Shown here one piece after another: positions 36,783-44,718 of a DNA stretch of 64,000 nt (the stretch's first letter is position 1; every line of letters begins with the position of its first letter). A program made the translations under genes and the position numbers. The stretch spans positions 1-64,000 of the forward strand of contig NZ_MKUD01000088.1 in assembly GCF_001898575.1 (NCBI RefSeq), given 5' to 3'. The notes under the pieces are model-generated. The model saw nothing but the letters and a program-made list of their open reading frames with translations, did no database searches and was not told the DNA's origin. This stretch comes from Spirosoma sp. 48-14. Lineage in GTDB: Bacteria > Bacteroidota > Bacteroidia > Cytophagales > Spirosomataceae.

Positions 36783-37952
36783 ATGGCAAACAATGTAAAT
36801 TTATCGGCGGCTCGAATCCTGCGAGCCTGCATCATGCACACGGCGGAGAACGCGCCTAAATTCAGCCAGATCGGTAGCTTGCAGGCGTTGCGCTCTCCGC
36901 AACTTGCCGGACTGCAAACGGCCATGAGTGCCGAAGGTGCTGGCGAGGAGAAGCGGTTGAGCTTTGAAGCCGGAGCCGGAGCGGACGACGTAGTTCCGAA
37001 GGTTCGGCTCAACTACCGCAAGCAGTACACGACGGGTACGACCTCATCGACGCGTTCGGTCAATACGTCCGGGACGCGCCCCGGTGCGGTTACTGAGCTG
37101 GACGTAACGTATACCGGCTACAAACAGTACGATCTTGAGTTTCGCACGATTGATCTGATGTCGCTGGAAGAAGCGGCTAAACAGTACTACGACGGCGTTA
37201 TCGCTGGCGCTGTTCAGCTTGACGCTGGCGACGCGGCCAAGATGACCGAAGCCGCACTGGAATTCTACCTGACGGTTGAAAAAGACCTGTTGCAGCCACT
37301 GAACACGGCGGCACTGACGGCACTGATTGCGGCTGTCGGCACCAACAAGGTTACCAACTCAGCCGTACCGAAGGACATCTACCTGTATTACACCGATAGC
37401 AAGCTGCGCGATGATTTCTGGGGCTACCTCAACGATCTGCGTACGGTTCACGGCGTTACGGGTAAGTGGATAGTGATCGGGGGACTGAAAATGGTTAGCT
37501 GGCTGCGTAAGTCGAAGATCATGGATATGAACTCGCTGGGTATGGACGCGAAAGCCATGTACGATACCCTTCCTGCCGAGTTCTACTACGATCCGCAGAT
37601 CGACACGAGCTACGGTCAGGATAAAATTCTGATCATCGAGCCGGGTTCGGCCTGCTGGCAGCAGATCATGGAACACGAAACGATTGTCAAGAAAAAGAAA
37701 GTGGCTAACACCTCGTTCGGTGGGGCTCGTCTCAAAATTGCACAGTACGATTCGCCGACATTCGATCTGAAAGTTGACCTGCGCGTTCGTGAATACGATA
37801 CGACCAAGTACCCCTACGAGATCGTCACCCCGTCGTCGGGCCTGTACGGGGTCTTTACCCGTCCGGCTGGCTTCGCAAAAGCGTATGACGGTTGGAGTAC
37901 GTACACAGGTATTATCGGCGCCCGACTGGTCAATACGGAGCCGGTTGTCTAA
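36783..37952 (+). CDS. Probable major capsid protein
   Basis: 389 aa, the usual size for a capsid protein. Mixed alpha/beta sequence without signal, membrane or repeat features. Placed after the scaffold gene and followed by a strong terminator, as for a highly expressed product. The specific capsid family cannot be named from sequence reading. Confidence 0.65.
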   Translation: MANNVNLSAARILRACIMHTAENAPKFSQIGSLQALRSPQLAGLQTAMSAEGAGEEKRLSFEAGAGADDVVPKVRLNYRKQYTTGTTSSTRSVNTSGTRPGAVTELDVTYTGYKQYDLEFRTIDLMSLEEAAKQYYDGVIAGAVQLDAGDAAKMTEAALEFYLTVEKDLLQPLNTAALTALIAAVGTNKVTNSAVPKDIYLYYTDSKLRDDFWGYLNDLRTVHGVTGKWIVIGGLKMVSWLRKSKIMDMNSLGMDAKAMYDTLPAEFYYDPQIDTSYGQDKILIIEPGSACWQQIMEHETIVKKKKVANTSFGGARLKIAQYDSPTFDLKVDLRVREYDTTKYPYEIVTPSSGLYGVFTRPAGFAKAYDGWSTYTGIIGARLVNTEPVV

Positions 37953-37968
37953 TCTCTTCACTTACCGG

Positions 37969-38002
37969 GCCGGTTCAGTACTCAATCTGAACCGGCTTTT
38001 CT
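37969..38002 (+). terminator. Terminator after the capsid gene
   Basis: GCCGGTTCAG (37969-37978) and CTGAACCGGC (37987-37996), then TTTT. Confidence 0.8.
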
Positions 38003-38012
38003 CCTCCTCGAA

Positions 38013-38777
38013 ATGATGATTTTCTGTTTTCTCTCTACTCTCGAAGGCTGGCTGCTGGGGCTGGCAATCCTGCTCGGTATCGCCGGTATGCGGATGTGGA
38101 ACAAGATCGATGCGCTGAAAGCCCAGGCTAAAGGCGACCGGCCTTTGCACCCGCAAGACCGCTACCGGGCCAAACGTGCCAGAGCGCAGCCGGTGGCGGC
38201 TACCGATCACAGGCAGCCCGAATCGAAACAGCCGAACCCGCTGGACTGGCTTAACGTGCAATCGCCCCCGGTGTTTAAGCCGGTGCTTCCCGCTGAATCG
38301 CCGAACGATACGACATCCGGCGAAGCGATAGGCGTGATTGAGCGAACCGAAAGCCGGAACGCTTCGCTGCTCGACGGGCTGCTGCCGCATCTGAAGCCTG
38401 CCCTGTTTGCGCTGAGTATCGTACTGATCTGGTTCGGGTTCGCCTGCTGGTACGACAACCTGAGTAAATACGCGCCGGAAGCCGATAGCGTAGGCGACTT
38501 TCGGATTCTGTACCTCAAGAAAACAATCGGGGCCATCCTGCCGCTGATTTCGGCGGTCGGGGCTTCGCTGGGGCTGCTGTTTATGATTCACCCACGCTAT
38601 TATATCTACCTGAACGGATGGTACAAAACGGATTACGATTTCTACAACGATTTGCGGTCACTGGATCAGCAACCCGCCTTTCGCCGGGTGCTCGTTTTTG
38701 GGCTATTGTTTGGGCTTTTACTGCTGGTTTCGCTCTATGTGCTTCTGCACAGCAGCCCGCAGGAGTTGACCCTGTAG
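38013..38777 (+). CDS. Membrane protein, possible holin
   Basis: 254 aa with about four hydrophobic segments: near residues 5-27 (WLLGLAILLGIAGMRMW), 130-148 (PALFALSIVLIWFGFACWY), 175-192 and 225-246 (VFGLLFGLLLLVSLYVLL). A charged linker separates the first two. It lies directly before, and overlaps by 160 bp, a gene for a CHAP lysin with signal peptide. Position suggests a holin or lysis regulator, but it is larger than most holins. Confidence 0.55.
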   Translation: MMIFCFLSTLEGWLLGLAILLGIAGMRMWNKIDALKAQAKGDRPLHPQDRYRAKRARAQPVAATDHRQPESKQPNPLDWLNVQSPPVFKPVLPAESPNDTTSGEAIGVIERTESRNASLLDGLLPHLKPALFALSIVLIWFGFACWYDNLSKYAPEADSVGDFRILYLKKTIGAILPLISAVGASLGLLFMIHPRYYIYLNGWYKTDYDFYNDLRSLDQQPAFRRVLVFGLLFGLLLLVSLYVLLHSSPQELTL

Positions 38778-39289
38778 CCATACTCAAACGCGAGAATACG
38801 GTGCGGGAAACGACGAACCGGAACGATCACCCGCGCATCGCTATCTACAACACGACGTATCATCCGGGGCTAGCCAAGAACTCGCCCTACTGCGGAACGT
38901 CGGTCGAATGGGCGATCAAACAGGCGGGTTGGAATTCGGTAATCGAATACGCACCGATGGCGCGTAACTGGTCGCTCAAGAAAGATTATATCGTCTGGTC
39001 GAGAGCGACCGGCCCCCTGACTCGAAACGGGCGGAAGTACACCCCGCAGCGCAACGACGTAGTAGTTTTTTACTCCTCCGGGCGTTGGCACGTCGGTCTG
39101 CTGGAAGACTGGCAGGAAGGGAATGCCTATTGTAAAACCGTCGAAGGCAACACGAGTGATCGGGGTGTCAACGGCATTAAAAAGCCTACCGGAAGGGAGG
39201 GCGTTTACGATGAAAAAATCAGGAACAAAAAGGACATTTATTGCATTGTGCGGCCTTATTGGATTGCTATGCATGTTAACCCTCAGTAA
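38618..39289 (+). CDS. CHAP-type peptidoglycan hydrolase (endolysin)
   Basis: 223 aa. The N-terminal hydrophobic run (FWAIVWAFTAGFALCASAQQ) looks like a signal peptide cut after ASA. The catalytic part has the CHAP/NlpC order: Cys in NSPYCGTSVEWA and His in SGRWHVGLLEDW. It should cut peptide bonds in peptidoglycan during lysis. The signal peptide is encoded inside the last quarter of the membrane-protein gene in another frame, and its 3' end overlaps the lipoprotein gene. Export by Sec would make holin control of this enzyme less direct. Confidence 0.75.
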   Translation: MVQNGLRFLQRFAVTGSATRLSPGARFWAIVWAFTAGFALCASAQQPAGVDPVAILKRENTVRETTNRNDHPRIAIYNTTYHPGLAKNSPYCGTSVEWAIKQAGWNSVIEYAPMARNWSLKKDYIVWSRATGPLTRNGRKYTPQRNDVVVFYSSGRWHVGLLEDWQEGNAYCKTVEGNTSDRGVNGIKKPTGREGVYDEKIRNKKDIYCIVRPYWIAMHVNPQ

Positions 39290-39683
39290 CTGCGTACGGG
39301 TCGAACAGAAGCCGGTAACGCTTGAGCAGGTAGACAGCGCAAAGCTGGCGATGCACGTAGACAGTGCAGCCATCTATCGGTGCGACACCTGCGCGTTTGC
39401 GGTTGCTTATCTTAAACAGGCATCGGGACAGGTGAAGCCCTGTCCGAGTTGCCCCTGGGTAACGCTCACCAAGCCGAAGCATAACAAGGGCGACGTACCC
39501 GAACTAAGTAATCAGCCGGTTAATCCGCTGATCGAGCAGGACGCTCTACAGCACGGTACATCGCATCTGGTCGTTGTCGATACGCTGGGGCAACCTCCTT
39601 CGAGAGTGGCGCAGACCAGTCCGGCACTGCGCCCAGGCGACGACATTACGGTAAGCAGCAAAACCAAAAGCGACGGATTCTAA
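39210..39683 (+). CDS. Phage lipoprotein
   Basis: 157 aa from ATG 39210 (the frame is open from 39123). A Lys-rich start, hydrophobic core and lipobox LTLSNC mark a lipoprotein signal. A CDTC...CPSC pair near residues 57-77 may bind metal. It overlaps the end of the lysin gene by 80 bp in another frame. A role at the outer membrane in lysis is plausible, but a stronger spanin candidate pair lies at 42.9-43.7 kb. Confidence 0.6.
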   Translation: MKKSGTKRTFIALCGLIGLLCMLTLSNCVRVEQKPVTLEQVDSAKLAMHVDSAAIYRCDTCAFAVAYLKQASGQVKPCPSCPWVTLTKPKHNKGDVPELSNQPVNPLIEQDALQHGTSHLVVVDTLGQPPSRVAQTSPALRPGDDITVSSKTKSDGF

Positions 39684-40510
39684 TGCAACCAACTCCGCTG
39701 CGTTTTCGGAAAGGAAACCCCAACGTACTGGCAATAAATCTGAGCCGGTACGTTGGCGGAAGTACCGTTGCTGTGGTGCCGACGCAGAGCCTGCTGCTGT
39801 TTGTCGAGCTTCGTCAGAGCGAGAATATCAACCCGGTCACGGTTCCGCTGCTCAAGCCGGGACAAACCAATGAGCTGGCGGCTGTACTGCCTGACCTGAA
39901 TGTAGGCACGTACCTGATGACGGTAAAAGTCGTGCCGTCAGTCGGTAGTCCGTATCGATATGCGTTGCCGAAGGTAACGTATATAAGTCCAGGTTCGCCG
40001 GAAACCATTCGTGACGTTCAGGGCGTAAGCGTAACGGTCGATGAGTCGCACAAGGTCATTGATGCGGTTATGGATGCCACACCCGCTACCGGGCTGGTGA
40101 TGTCCTACGCCCAGTTTGCGCAGCAGGCGGCTCAGCAGGTAAGCGAAGGACTGGAAGCGGTTGCCGATCAGTTGGAACAGGCCACCGAGTCGGCAGCTAC
40201 GATTACAGGAGCGATAGAAACCTGTACGGGGGCAGCGGCTGCGGCTCAACAGTCGGCAGGCTCCGCGCAAAGCAGTAAACAGGCTGCGCACGATAGTCAG
40301 GTTGCTGCGGCTGGTTCGGCTCAGACGGCAACTGAACAGGCCGGTGTCGCTACCGGAGCAGCGCAGCAGGCGCAAACGCTGGTCGGTAATATCCTGGCTT
40401 TTATTTCAATGGATGCATACGCTATCAAGATGGGTATCGGGGGTAATATCCAGATTGAGAATCATCCAGAAGCGCACTACCCCTACATGAAAGTTAAATT
40501 TCTGAGTTAA
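39683..40510 (+). CDS. Tail fibre protein with coiled coil
   Basis: 275 aa. A beta-rich N-terminal domain (about 1-105) is followed by an Ala/Gln/Ser-rich trimeric coiled coil (about 140-240) and a short C-terminus. This is the plan of a fibre base or shaft. It shares one base with the previous stop. Similar Ala/Gln coiled coils continue in the next gene. Confidence 0.6.
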   Translation: MQPTPLRFRKGNPNVLAINLSRYVGGSTVAVVPTQSLLLFVELRQSENINPVTVPLLKPGQTNELAAVLPDLNVGTYLMTVKVVPSVGSPYRYALPKVTYISPGSPETIRDVQGVSVTVDESHKVIDAVMDATPATGLVMSYAQFAQQAAQQVSEGLEAVADQLEQATESAATITGAIETCTGAAAAAQQSAGSAQSSKQAAHDSQVAAAGSAQTATEQAGVATGAAQQAQTLVGNILAFISMDAYAIKMGIGGNIQIENHPEAHYPYMKVKFLS

Positions 40511-40515
40511 ACGCA

Positions 40516-41199
40516 ATGCCCGGAATCGAAGTAGAATTCTTACACAGACAGGCACTAACGCCTATCATTGCTGATCTGCAAGCAGCCGTAGCTGATTCGG
40601 CCACTGCCGCTAACGATAGCAAACTGGCCGCTGCTGGTTTTGCCAATGCCGCCGATGCCAGCAAACAGGCTGCGGCTGGCTCGGCCACTGCCGCTAACGA
40701 TAGCAAACTGGCCGCTGCTGGTTTTGCCAATGCCGCCGATGCCAGTAAACAGGCTGCTGCTGGTTTTGCCAATGCCGCCGACGCCAGTAAACAGGCTGCT
40801 GCTGGCTCGGCCAATGCCGCCGACGCCAGTAAACAGGCTGCTGCTGGCTCGGCCAGTACAGCCTTAGCAGCCGCGACGAATAATCCGGTAAACAGCGCCA
40901 GTGTATCAACGAGTTATATAATTGACTTCTTTGCTAATTCAAAGGACAATCAGTATCACTTTATTACGCTGACGGGCAATGTGCCAACGCTGACGCTAAC
41001 TAATGTGTCGGCTGGGCGATGTGTCTATCTGAAAGTCACTCAGGGCGGGGCCGGGAGTTTTACAATCACGTTTCCGGCAAGCTGCGTGTTTCCGGGCGGG
41101 GCTTCGATTGACTGGCATATCACTCCCGGCAAGTCGAATATCTTCTGTCTGGTCGCGGCAAGTTCAACGGTCATTGACGTAACCTACTACAAACAATGA
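40516..41199 (+). CDS. Tail fibre protein with 14-aa tandem repeats
   Basis: 227 aa. After a short N-terminus come six tandem 14-residue units of two kinds, SATAANDSKLAAAG and FANAADASKQAAAG, forming an Ala-rich coiled shaft (residues 28-111). The C-terminal domain (about 120-227) is beta-rich, with TLTNVSAGRCVYLKV, and resembles fibre tips. The next gene overlaps the stop (ATGA). Confidence 0.65.
   Translation: MPGIEVEFLHRQALTPIIADLQAAVADSATAANDSKLAAAGFANAADASKQAAAGSATAANDSKLAAAGFANAADASKQAAAGFANAADASKQAAAGSANAADASKQAAAGSASTALAAATNNPVNSASVSTSYIIDFFANSKDNQYHFITLTGNVPTLTLTNVSAGRCVYLKVTQGGAGSFTITFPASCVFPGGASIDWHITPGKSNIFCLVAASSTVIDVTYYKQ
40597..40848 (+). repeat. Six 42-bp tandem repeats
   Basis: Six in-frame copies of a 42-bp unit in an alternating A-B-A-B-B-B order encode the 14-residue fibre repeats. 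Copies are nearly identical at DNA level, so slippage could change shaft length. Confidence 0.85.
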
Positions 41200-42413
41200 T
41201 AAAGACATTAGCCGGGAATGTTGGCCTGTTTACGCCTTCATTGTTTTTAGATTTTACAAAAGGCTCGTTACCTAGCGGTGTAACGTTTTCTCGATCATCA
41301 GTCGGTACGTATTACAACTCATCGGGCGTTCTAACAGCCGCTACAAGTAATGTAGCTCGGATTGATTACGACCCGGTTACGCTTACTTGTAGGGGAATAT
41401 TATTAGAGGAAAGTAGGCAAAATTTTATAGTACAAAGTTCTGCTTATACTACTGGTTCATGGGTTAAAAGTAACTGCTCAATTACAGCTAATAGTGATGT
41501 TGCGCCTGACGGAACAACTACTGCTAGTCTAATTAATTTTTTCGGCCAAAATGGTGCCTATTGTCAACAAAGTTTTGGTGTTACGACGGGTACTACCTAT
41601 TGTTTTTCCTTTTACGCTAAAGGGACTCAGATTGTCGCCAGAACAGACGGAGCAATGGGTGGCGGGTCGGGAAGTGGGATTGTATTCAATTTAACCAACG
41701 GCACCTTTACTAACGCCAGTGGTCTATATACGAATGTGACTATTACTAACGTGGGTAGTGGTTATTATCGTTGTTCATTTACGAAGGCCGCGACATCAAC
41801 CGGAACTGGTACGTTTGCTATAGACAATCCTAACGGTTTTTATACAACCGTTGCAGGTAGTTGCATTATTTGGGGTGCACAAGCGGAAGTCGGTTCATTT
41901 GTCACTTCGTATATCCCCACAACCACTGCGGCTGTCACCAGGGCAACAGACTACCTCACTATCAATTCAGGTACCTGGTACAGCAAGAACGAATCCAGCG
42001 TTTTTGTGCAATACAACAATTTGGGGGGAGGCTACCTATTTAGCTTCGGTGACGGACAAACCTTTCAAAGTGAAATATTAGCAACGCTTAACGCTAGCAA
42101 TATTCTACGGATGCAAATGCCCAACGGGGGCGGTTATGCCAACGTTACCGGAAATGGAATACAGTACAGCCCCTATACGTTTGGTCAAGTCAGTAAAGCA
42201 GCATTTGGTTTTAATGCCGGATCCATTTGCCTGGCTTACAATAATACCCTTGTTACTGGGACGGCAACGGTTATGCCTATAGGCAATGGTATTGTGAATT
42301 TCTACATCGGTCGAGATCGAAACAGTACAGCCAACTATTCGGGATGGATTCAAAAGTTCATTTACTATCCCAAACGGCTATCTAATGCTTATCTCCAAAA
42401 ATTAACTCAATAA
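41196..42413 (+). CDS. Receptor-binding / head-spike-like fibre protein
   Basis: 405 aa. The segment LLEESRQNFIVQSSAYTTGSW followed by carbohydrate-binding-like beta sandwiches matches the phage spike and fibre domains found with LamG- or CBM-like modules. A second sandwich covers about residues 250-400. The DNA is clearly more AT-rich than its neighbours, with much use of tta, aat and att codons, suggesting recent acquisition. It probably binds the host surface. Confidence 0.65.
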   Translation: MIKTLAGNVGLFTPSLFLDFTKGSLPSGVTFSRSSVGTYYNSSGVLTAATSNVARIDYDPVTLTCRGILLEESRQNFIVQSSAYTTGSWVKSNCSITANSDVAPDGTTTASLINFFGQNGAYCQQSFGVTTGTTYCFSFYAKGTQIVARTDGAMGGGSGSGIVFNLTNGTFTNASGLYTNVTITNVGSGYYRCSFTKAATSTGTGTFAIDNPNGFYTTVAGSCIIWGAQAEVGSFVTSYIPTTTAAVTRATDYLTINSGTWYSKNESSVFVQYNNLGGGYLFSFGDGQTFQSEILATLNASNILRMQMPNGGGYANVTGNGIQYSPYTFGQVSKAAFGFNAGSICLAYNNTLVTGTATVMPIGNGIVNFYIGRDRNSTANYSGWIQKFIYYPKRLSNAYLQKLTQ

Positions 42414-42417
42414 CGCT

Positions 42418-42891
42418 ATGTTTAAGCCAACAACTTTCGCGCATTTTGCGGCTATATGGCCGTTTTTATCCTTCGAGCAAAAAGAGGCTTATGTTGCAGA
42501 AGGCCCGGTTCGACGGATTATCGACGCAACGAATAATCAACGTGTTCTCGGTAGTAACTACTCACTACCCGACAACCGGGCGGCTGTTCGGTCTGTGTAC
42601 ATTTTCGGGCCTGACGATGAGCCTGAAATGATTCTGGGGACGGCTCACGAGTACGATTACGAACGTATCGAGGGGATTGACCCCGGCGTAACCAAACAGG
42701 TATTAGGAGCCGGAATTATGCTTGAACCAAGAATCATACCGGCGCTAGTGAAAGTGAACGGCGGAACAATGCCGGTTATTCTCGACCCGGTTATTCCGCC
42801 ATCGCAACGACCGCAACCCAATCCGGTAGATGCTCCAACAGAAACGCCGGTCGAGTCCAGTCCTGAACCTGAAACCATAGTCGAGCCATGA
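42418..42891 (+). CDS. Phage protein following the fibre gene
   Basis: 157 aa. Globular N-terminal 115 residues and a Pro/Glu-rich tail (PPSQRPQPNPVDAPTETPVE). Its position right after the receptor-binding gene suggests a fibre accessory or assembly protein. No family recognised. Confidence 0.5.
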   Translation: MFKPTTFAHFAAIWPFLSFEQKEAYVAEGPVRRIIDATNNQRVLGSNYSLPDNRAAVRSVYIFGPDDEPEMILGTAHEYDYERIEGIDPGVTKQVLGAGIMLEPRIIPALVKVNGGTMPVILDPVIPPSQRPQPNPVDAPTETPVESSPEPETIVEP

Positions 42892-43445
42892 TAGCTGTTA
42901 TTCTGCAAAAACTTACGCCCCTGCTGGGGTATGCACTCCCGATCTGGACGCACATTAAGTCCGGGCTGCGCTGGCTCTGGAAAATCCTTTGGTACCCGGC
43001 TGCGTTGCCGGTGCTGATCTGGCTGCTGATCGTGGGGTTCGGCCTCAAATCGTGCAGCATGTACAACGAAGTAGTTCGCGAAGCAATTGCCTATCAGGAT
43101 TCGATTGTGAAGGCGCAGGATACCGAACTATGGCGGCTACGAGCCGATACACTGGAAGCGAATTTTGAAATCCGTGAACTCTATAAACGTCTGGACGACC
43201 GTGAAAAAGATGAAGTTATTTATTACCAGCAGTTACGCCGTGCTAATGATGCTGGCCTACAGGCTGACCTCGACAGCGTGTTCAATCGACACGTCCGGGG
43301 TAGCGTTAATCAGCCAGGTAGACAGCCTGCCAAATCGGTCGGATTCACGCCCATTATTTCAGGCGGAAGTCTTGCCGCCCCGAAGTTTGACCCTAACACC
43401 GGATGGGGCAAGGCAGGTACTGTTCGAGCATTTTCAGGTCGTTAA
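42888..43445 (+). CDS. Inner-membrane spanin-like (Rz-type) protein
   Basis: 185 aa. A single strong membrane segment (LPVLIWLLIVGFGL, about residues 40-54) is followed by a long charged helix (EVVREAIAYQDSIVKAQDTELWRLRADTLEANFEIRELY region, about 60-125). This is the topology of an i-spanin. A lipoprotein gene starts inside it in the +1 frame at 43210. In Gram-negative lysis such a pair bridges the two membranes and fuses them. ATGA overlap with the previous gene. Confidence 0.6.
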   Translation: MIAVILQKLTPLLGYALPIWTHIKSGLRWLWKILWYPAALPVLIWLLIVGFGLKSCSMYNEVVREAIAYQDSIVKAQDTELWRLRADTLEANFEIRELYKRLDDREKDEVIYYQQLRRANDAGLQADLDSVFNRHVRGSVNQPGRQPAKSVGFTPIISGGSLAAPKFDPNTGWGKAGTVRAFSGR

Positions 43446-43710
43446 ACTAACGGCTGATGTGGCCGATCTGAAAAAGATCATCAAAAGCAAGGATTCAACG
43501 ATTACGCGGCTGAATGAAAGCGTAAAGCTACTGTCGATCAGTAAGCCATCGGTAGACCCAAAGAGCCGCAGCCCCAGTATCGGGCCAGCCACGACCAAAC
43601 CTCCAGTCGTAAAAAAGCCAGTTGTTAACTGGCCGAAAGTCGAAAACTGGTGCTGGCGCGGACTGTTTACCTACATCGCGTTTGAGGCTATACGAGCCGC
43701 TATACATTAA
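43210..43710 (+). CDS. Outer-membrane spanin-like (Rz1-type) lipoprotein
   Basis: 166 aa from ATG 43210 (the frame is open from 43165). Starts MKLFITSS with a hydrophobic core and a lipobox-like TSTAC, followed by Ser/Pro-rich sequence, a short coiled region (VADLKKIIKSKDSTITRLNES) and a Pro/Lys-rich stretch. Its first 236 bp are nested in the 3' half of the Rz-like gene in another frame, as in lambda Rz/Rz1. The C-terminal LFTYIAFEAI segment is hydrophobic and unusual for Rz1. Confidence 0.55.
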   Translation: MKLFITSSYAVLMMLAYRLTSTACSIDTSGVALISQVDSLPNRSDSRPLFQAEVLPPRSLTLTPDGARQVLFEHFQVVKLTADVADLKKIIKSKDSTITRLNESVKLLSISKPSVDPKSRSPSIGPATTKPPVVKKPVVNWPKVENWCWRGLFTYIAFEAIRAAIH

Positions 43711-43747
43711 CGAAAAGGCCCCGCATTGCTGTCGGGGCCTTTTCGTT
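43709..43747. terminator. Strong bidirectional terminator, end of late genes
   Basis: A 15-bp perfect stem (AACGAAAAGGCCCCG, 43709-43723, complement 43733-43747) with a 9-nt loop. It separates the convergent rightward late genes and the leftward DUF4468 gene. Confidence 0.92.
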
Positions 43748-43752
43748 AATGT

Positions 43753-44307
43753 TTAAAGAGATTCGGTAAGTACAAACTTGTTGATCGATGCAAACGTATC
43801 CTTTATTTTCTGGTCAGTGCCTTGCAGGACGCGGATTAGATTTTTTTCGGGCGAACGTTTGTAGCTCTCAATCGGCGTGCCTGGGTAAGCAAACCATGAG
43901 TTCAGCAATCTGATTTGACTGACAGTAACGACATATCCGCCGTCAGCAGCATCGAGTGTCATTGTCGAGTGGACGATAAACGAAATCGGCATATCCTTTT
44001 TCTCGCTGGGCGCATCAACGAAGCTGTATCCTTTACCAATTAGTTCGCCGGTATTTTCATCGCTAAGCTGCAAAACGTCTTTAGCGGACTTGTAGGTTAA
44101 TACCCACCAGCGCCGGGCGCGTCGAAAGACCTCTGCTTTAGACAGTCCAGGGGTTTCAAACTTTTGCTTGTAGTATACCTCATTGTTTTGCAGGGGCAAG
44201 ATACCTTTCAGGGTATTATCCTGCGCATTGGCTGAATGAGATAGGCTTAAAAGAATAATAAAGGCGATGGTCGCAAGAGGTTGTTGGGTTCGTAGAAGCT
44301 GTTTCAT
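43753..44307 (-). CDS. Secreted DUF4468-like protein (cargo)
   Basis: 184 aa from ATG 44307. Signal peptide MKQLLRTQQPLATIAFIILL ending near SANAQ. The mature part has DUF4468 (TBP-like fold) features: YKQKFETPGLSKAEVFRRARRWW and TGELIGKGYS. The family is typical of Bacteroidota envelopes and is not known as a phage structural part, so this looks like a lysogenic cargo gene. It sits alone between two terminators, and its promoter must be between 44308 and 44320 or read through from the RNA unit upstream. Confidence 0.65.
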   Translation of the reverse strand: MKQLLRTQQPLATIAFIILLSLSHSANAQDNTLKGILPLQNNEVYYKQKFETPGLSKAEVFRRARRWWVLTYKSAKDVLQLSDENTGELIGKGYSFVDAPSEKKDMPISFIVHSTMTLDAADGGYVVTVSQIRLLNSWFAYPGTPIESYKRSPEKNLIRVLQGTDQKIKDTFASINKFVLTESL

Positions 44308-44317
44308 GGGCGCAAAT

Positions 44318-44349
44318 AAAAAAGAAAAGCCCGAACAAAGCGTCCGGGC
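44318..44349 (-). terminator. Terminator of the structured-RNA unit
   Basis: On the minus strand GCCCG (44349-44345), loop, CGGGC (44333-44329), then TTTTCTTTTTT. It closes the transcript that starts at the 44719-44748 promoter. Confidence 0.7.
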
Positions 44350-44543
44350 GTTCTTAAAACCTTCCTCATTTTTAACCAAACAATTAACAACGCTCCATCA
44401 GCATCGCCAAAAGACTTGCCGGTAAAAACCGGCGAGGGGTTAGTTTAAGTCCGTACAACCCCTTTAAAAATGCTGCCCTCGTTTCGTGGGCCGTATCGCG
44501 CTCAATCAATTAATGCCCTCCTAAAAAATGGGCTTCTCGGTAG

Positions 44544-44633
44544 GAGCGGGGGCCGGACTCGAACCGGCGACCTGCGGATTATGACCGCGATGGCGGACCA
44601 TTCCGCTATTCTAACCTTCTGAACTACCCCGCG
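44544..44633 (-). tRNA. tRNA-like element with extra hairpin, CAT-type loop
   Basis: Read leftward: acceptor GCGGGG pairing with CCCCGC (6 bp), TA, D arm GTTC/GAAT, an extra hairpin GCGG-AATGGT-CCGC, an anticodon-like arm GCGG-TCATAAT-CCGC, variable loop AGGTC or shorter, and a perfect T arm GCCGG-TTCGAGT-CCGGC. CCA is not encoded. The CAT in the loop would suit Met or Ile2, but the loop is offset by one base from standard register. The first hairpin looks like a decayed copy of the second. Its function in translation is therefore doubtful. Confidence 0.55.
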
Positions 44634-44718
44634 CGGTAGATGCTGCTTTGAAAGAAGCGGTGCGCCAGCCTCCCCTGATGCGCACCCCACTCCGTTCTGC
44701 TTCAAAACAGCCTCATTG

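Larger units (their letters stand above)
44318..44712 (-). ncRNA. Candidate ~390-nt structured phage RNA
   Basis: The interval between the consensus promoter (44719-44748) and the terminator has no convincing gene. Read leftward it contains the tRNA-like element (44544-44633), then hairpins GGGGTT/AACCCC (44463-44437) and GCCGG/CCGGC (44433-44418), then the terminator. A promoter of consensus quality dedicated to this stretch suggests a real RNA product. Start and end are estimated. Confidence 0.5.

Noticed and set aside
40597..40848. Tandem repeats considered as CRISPR or other array
   Set aside because: Units are contiguous, in frame, and encode a coiled-coil shaft.
44502..44705. A 67-codon open frame across the tRNA-like element
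   Set aside because: It runs antisense-free through structured RNA, has no convincing protein character and is best explained as a chance frame over the tRNA-like sequence.
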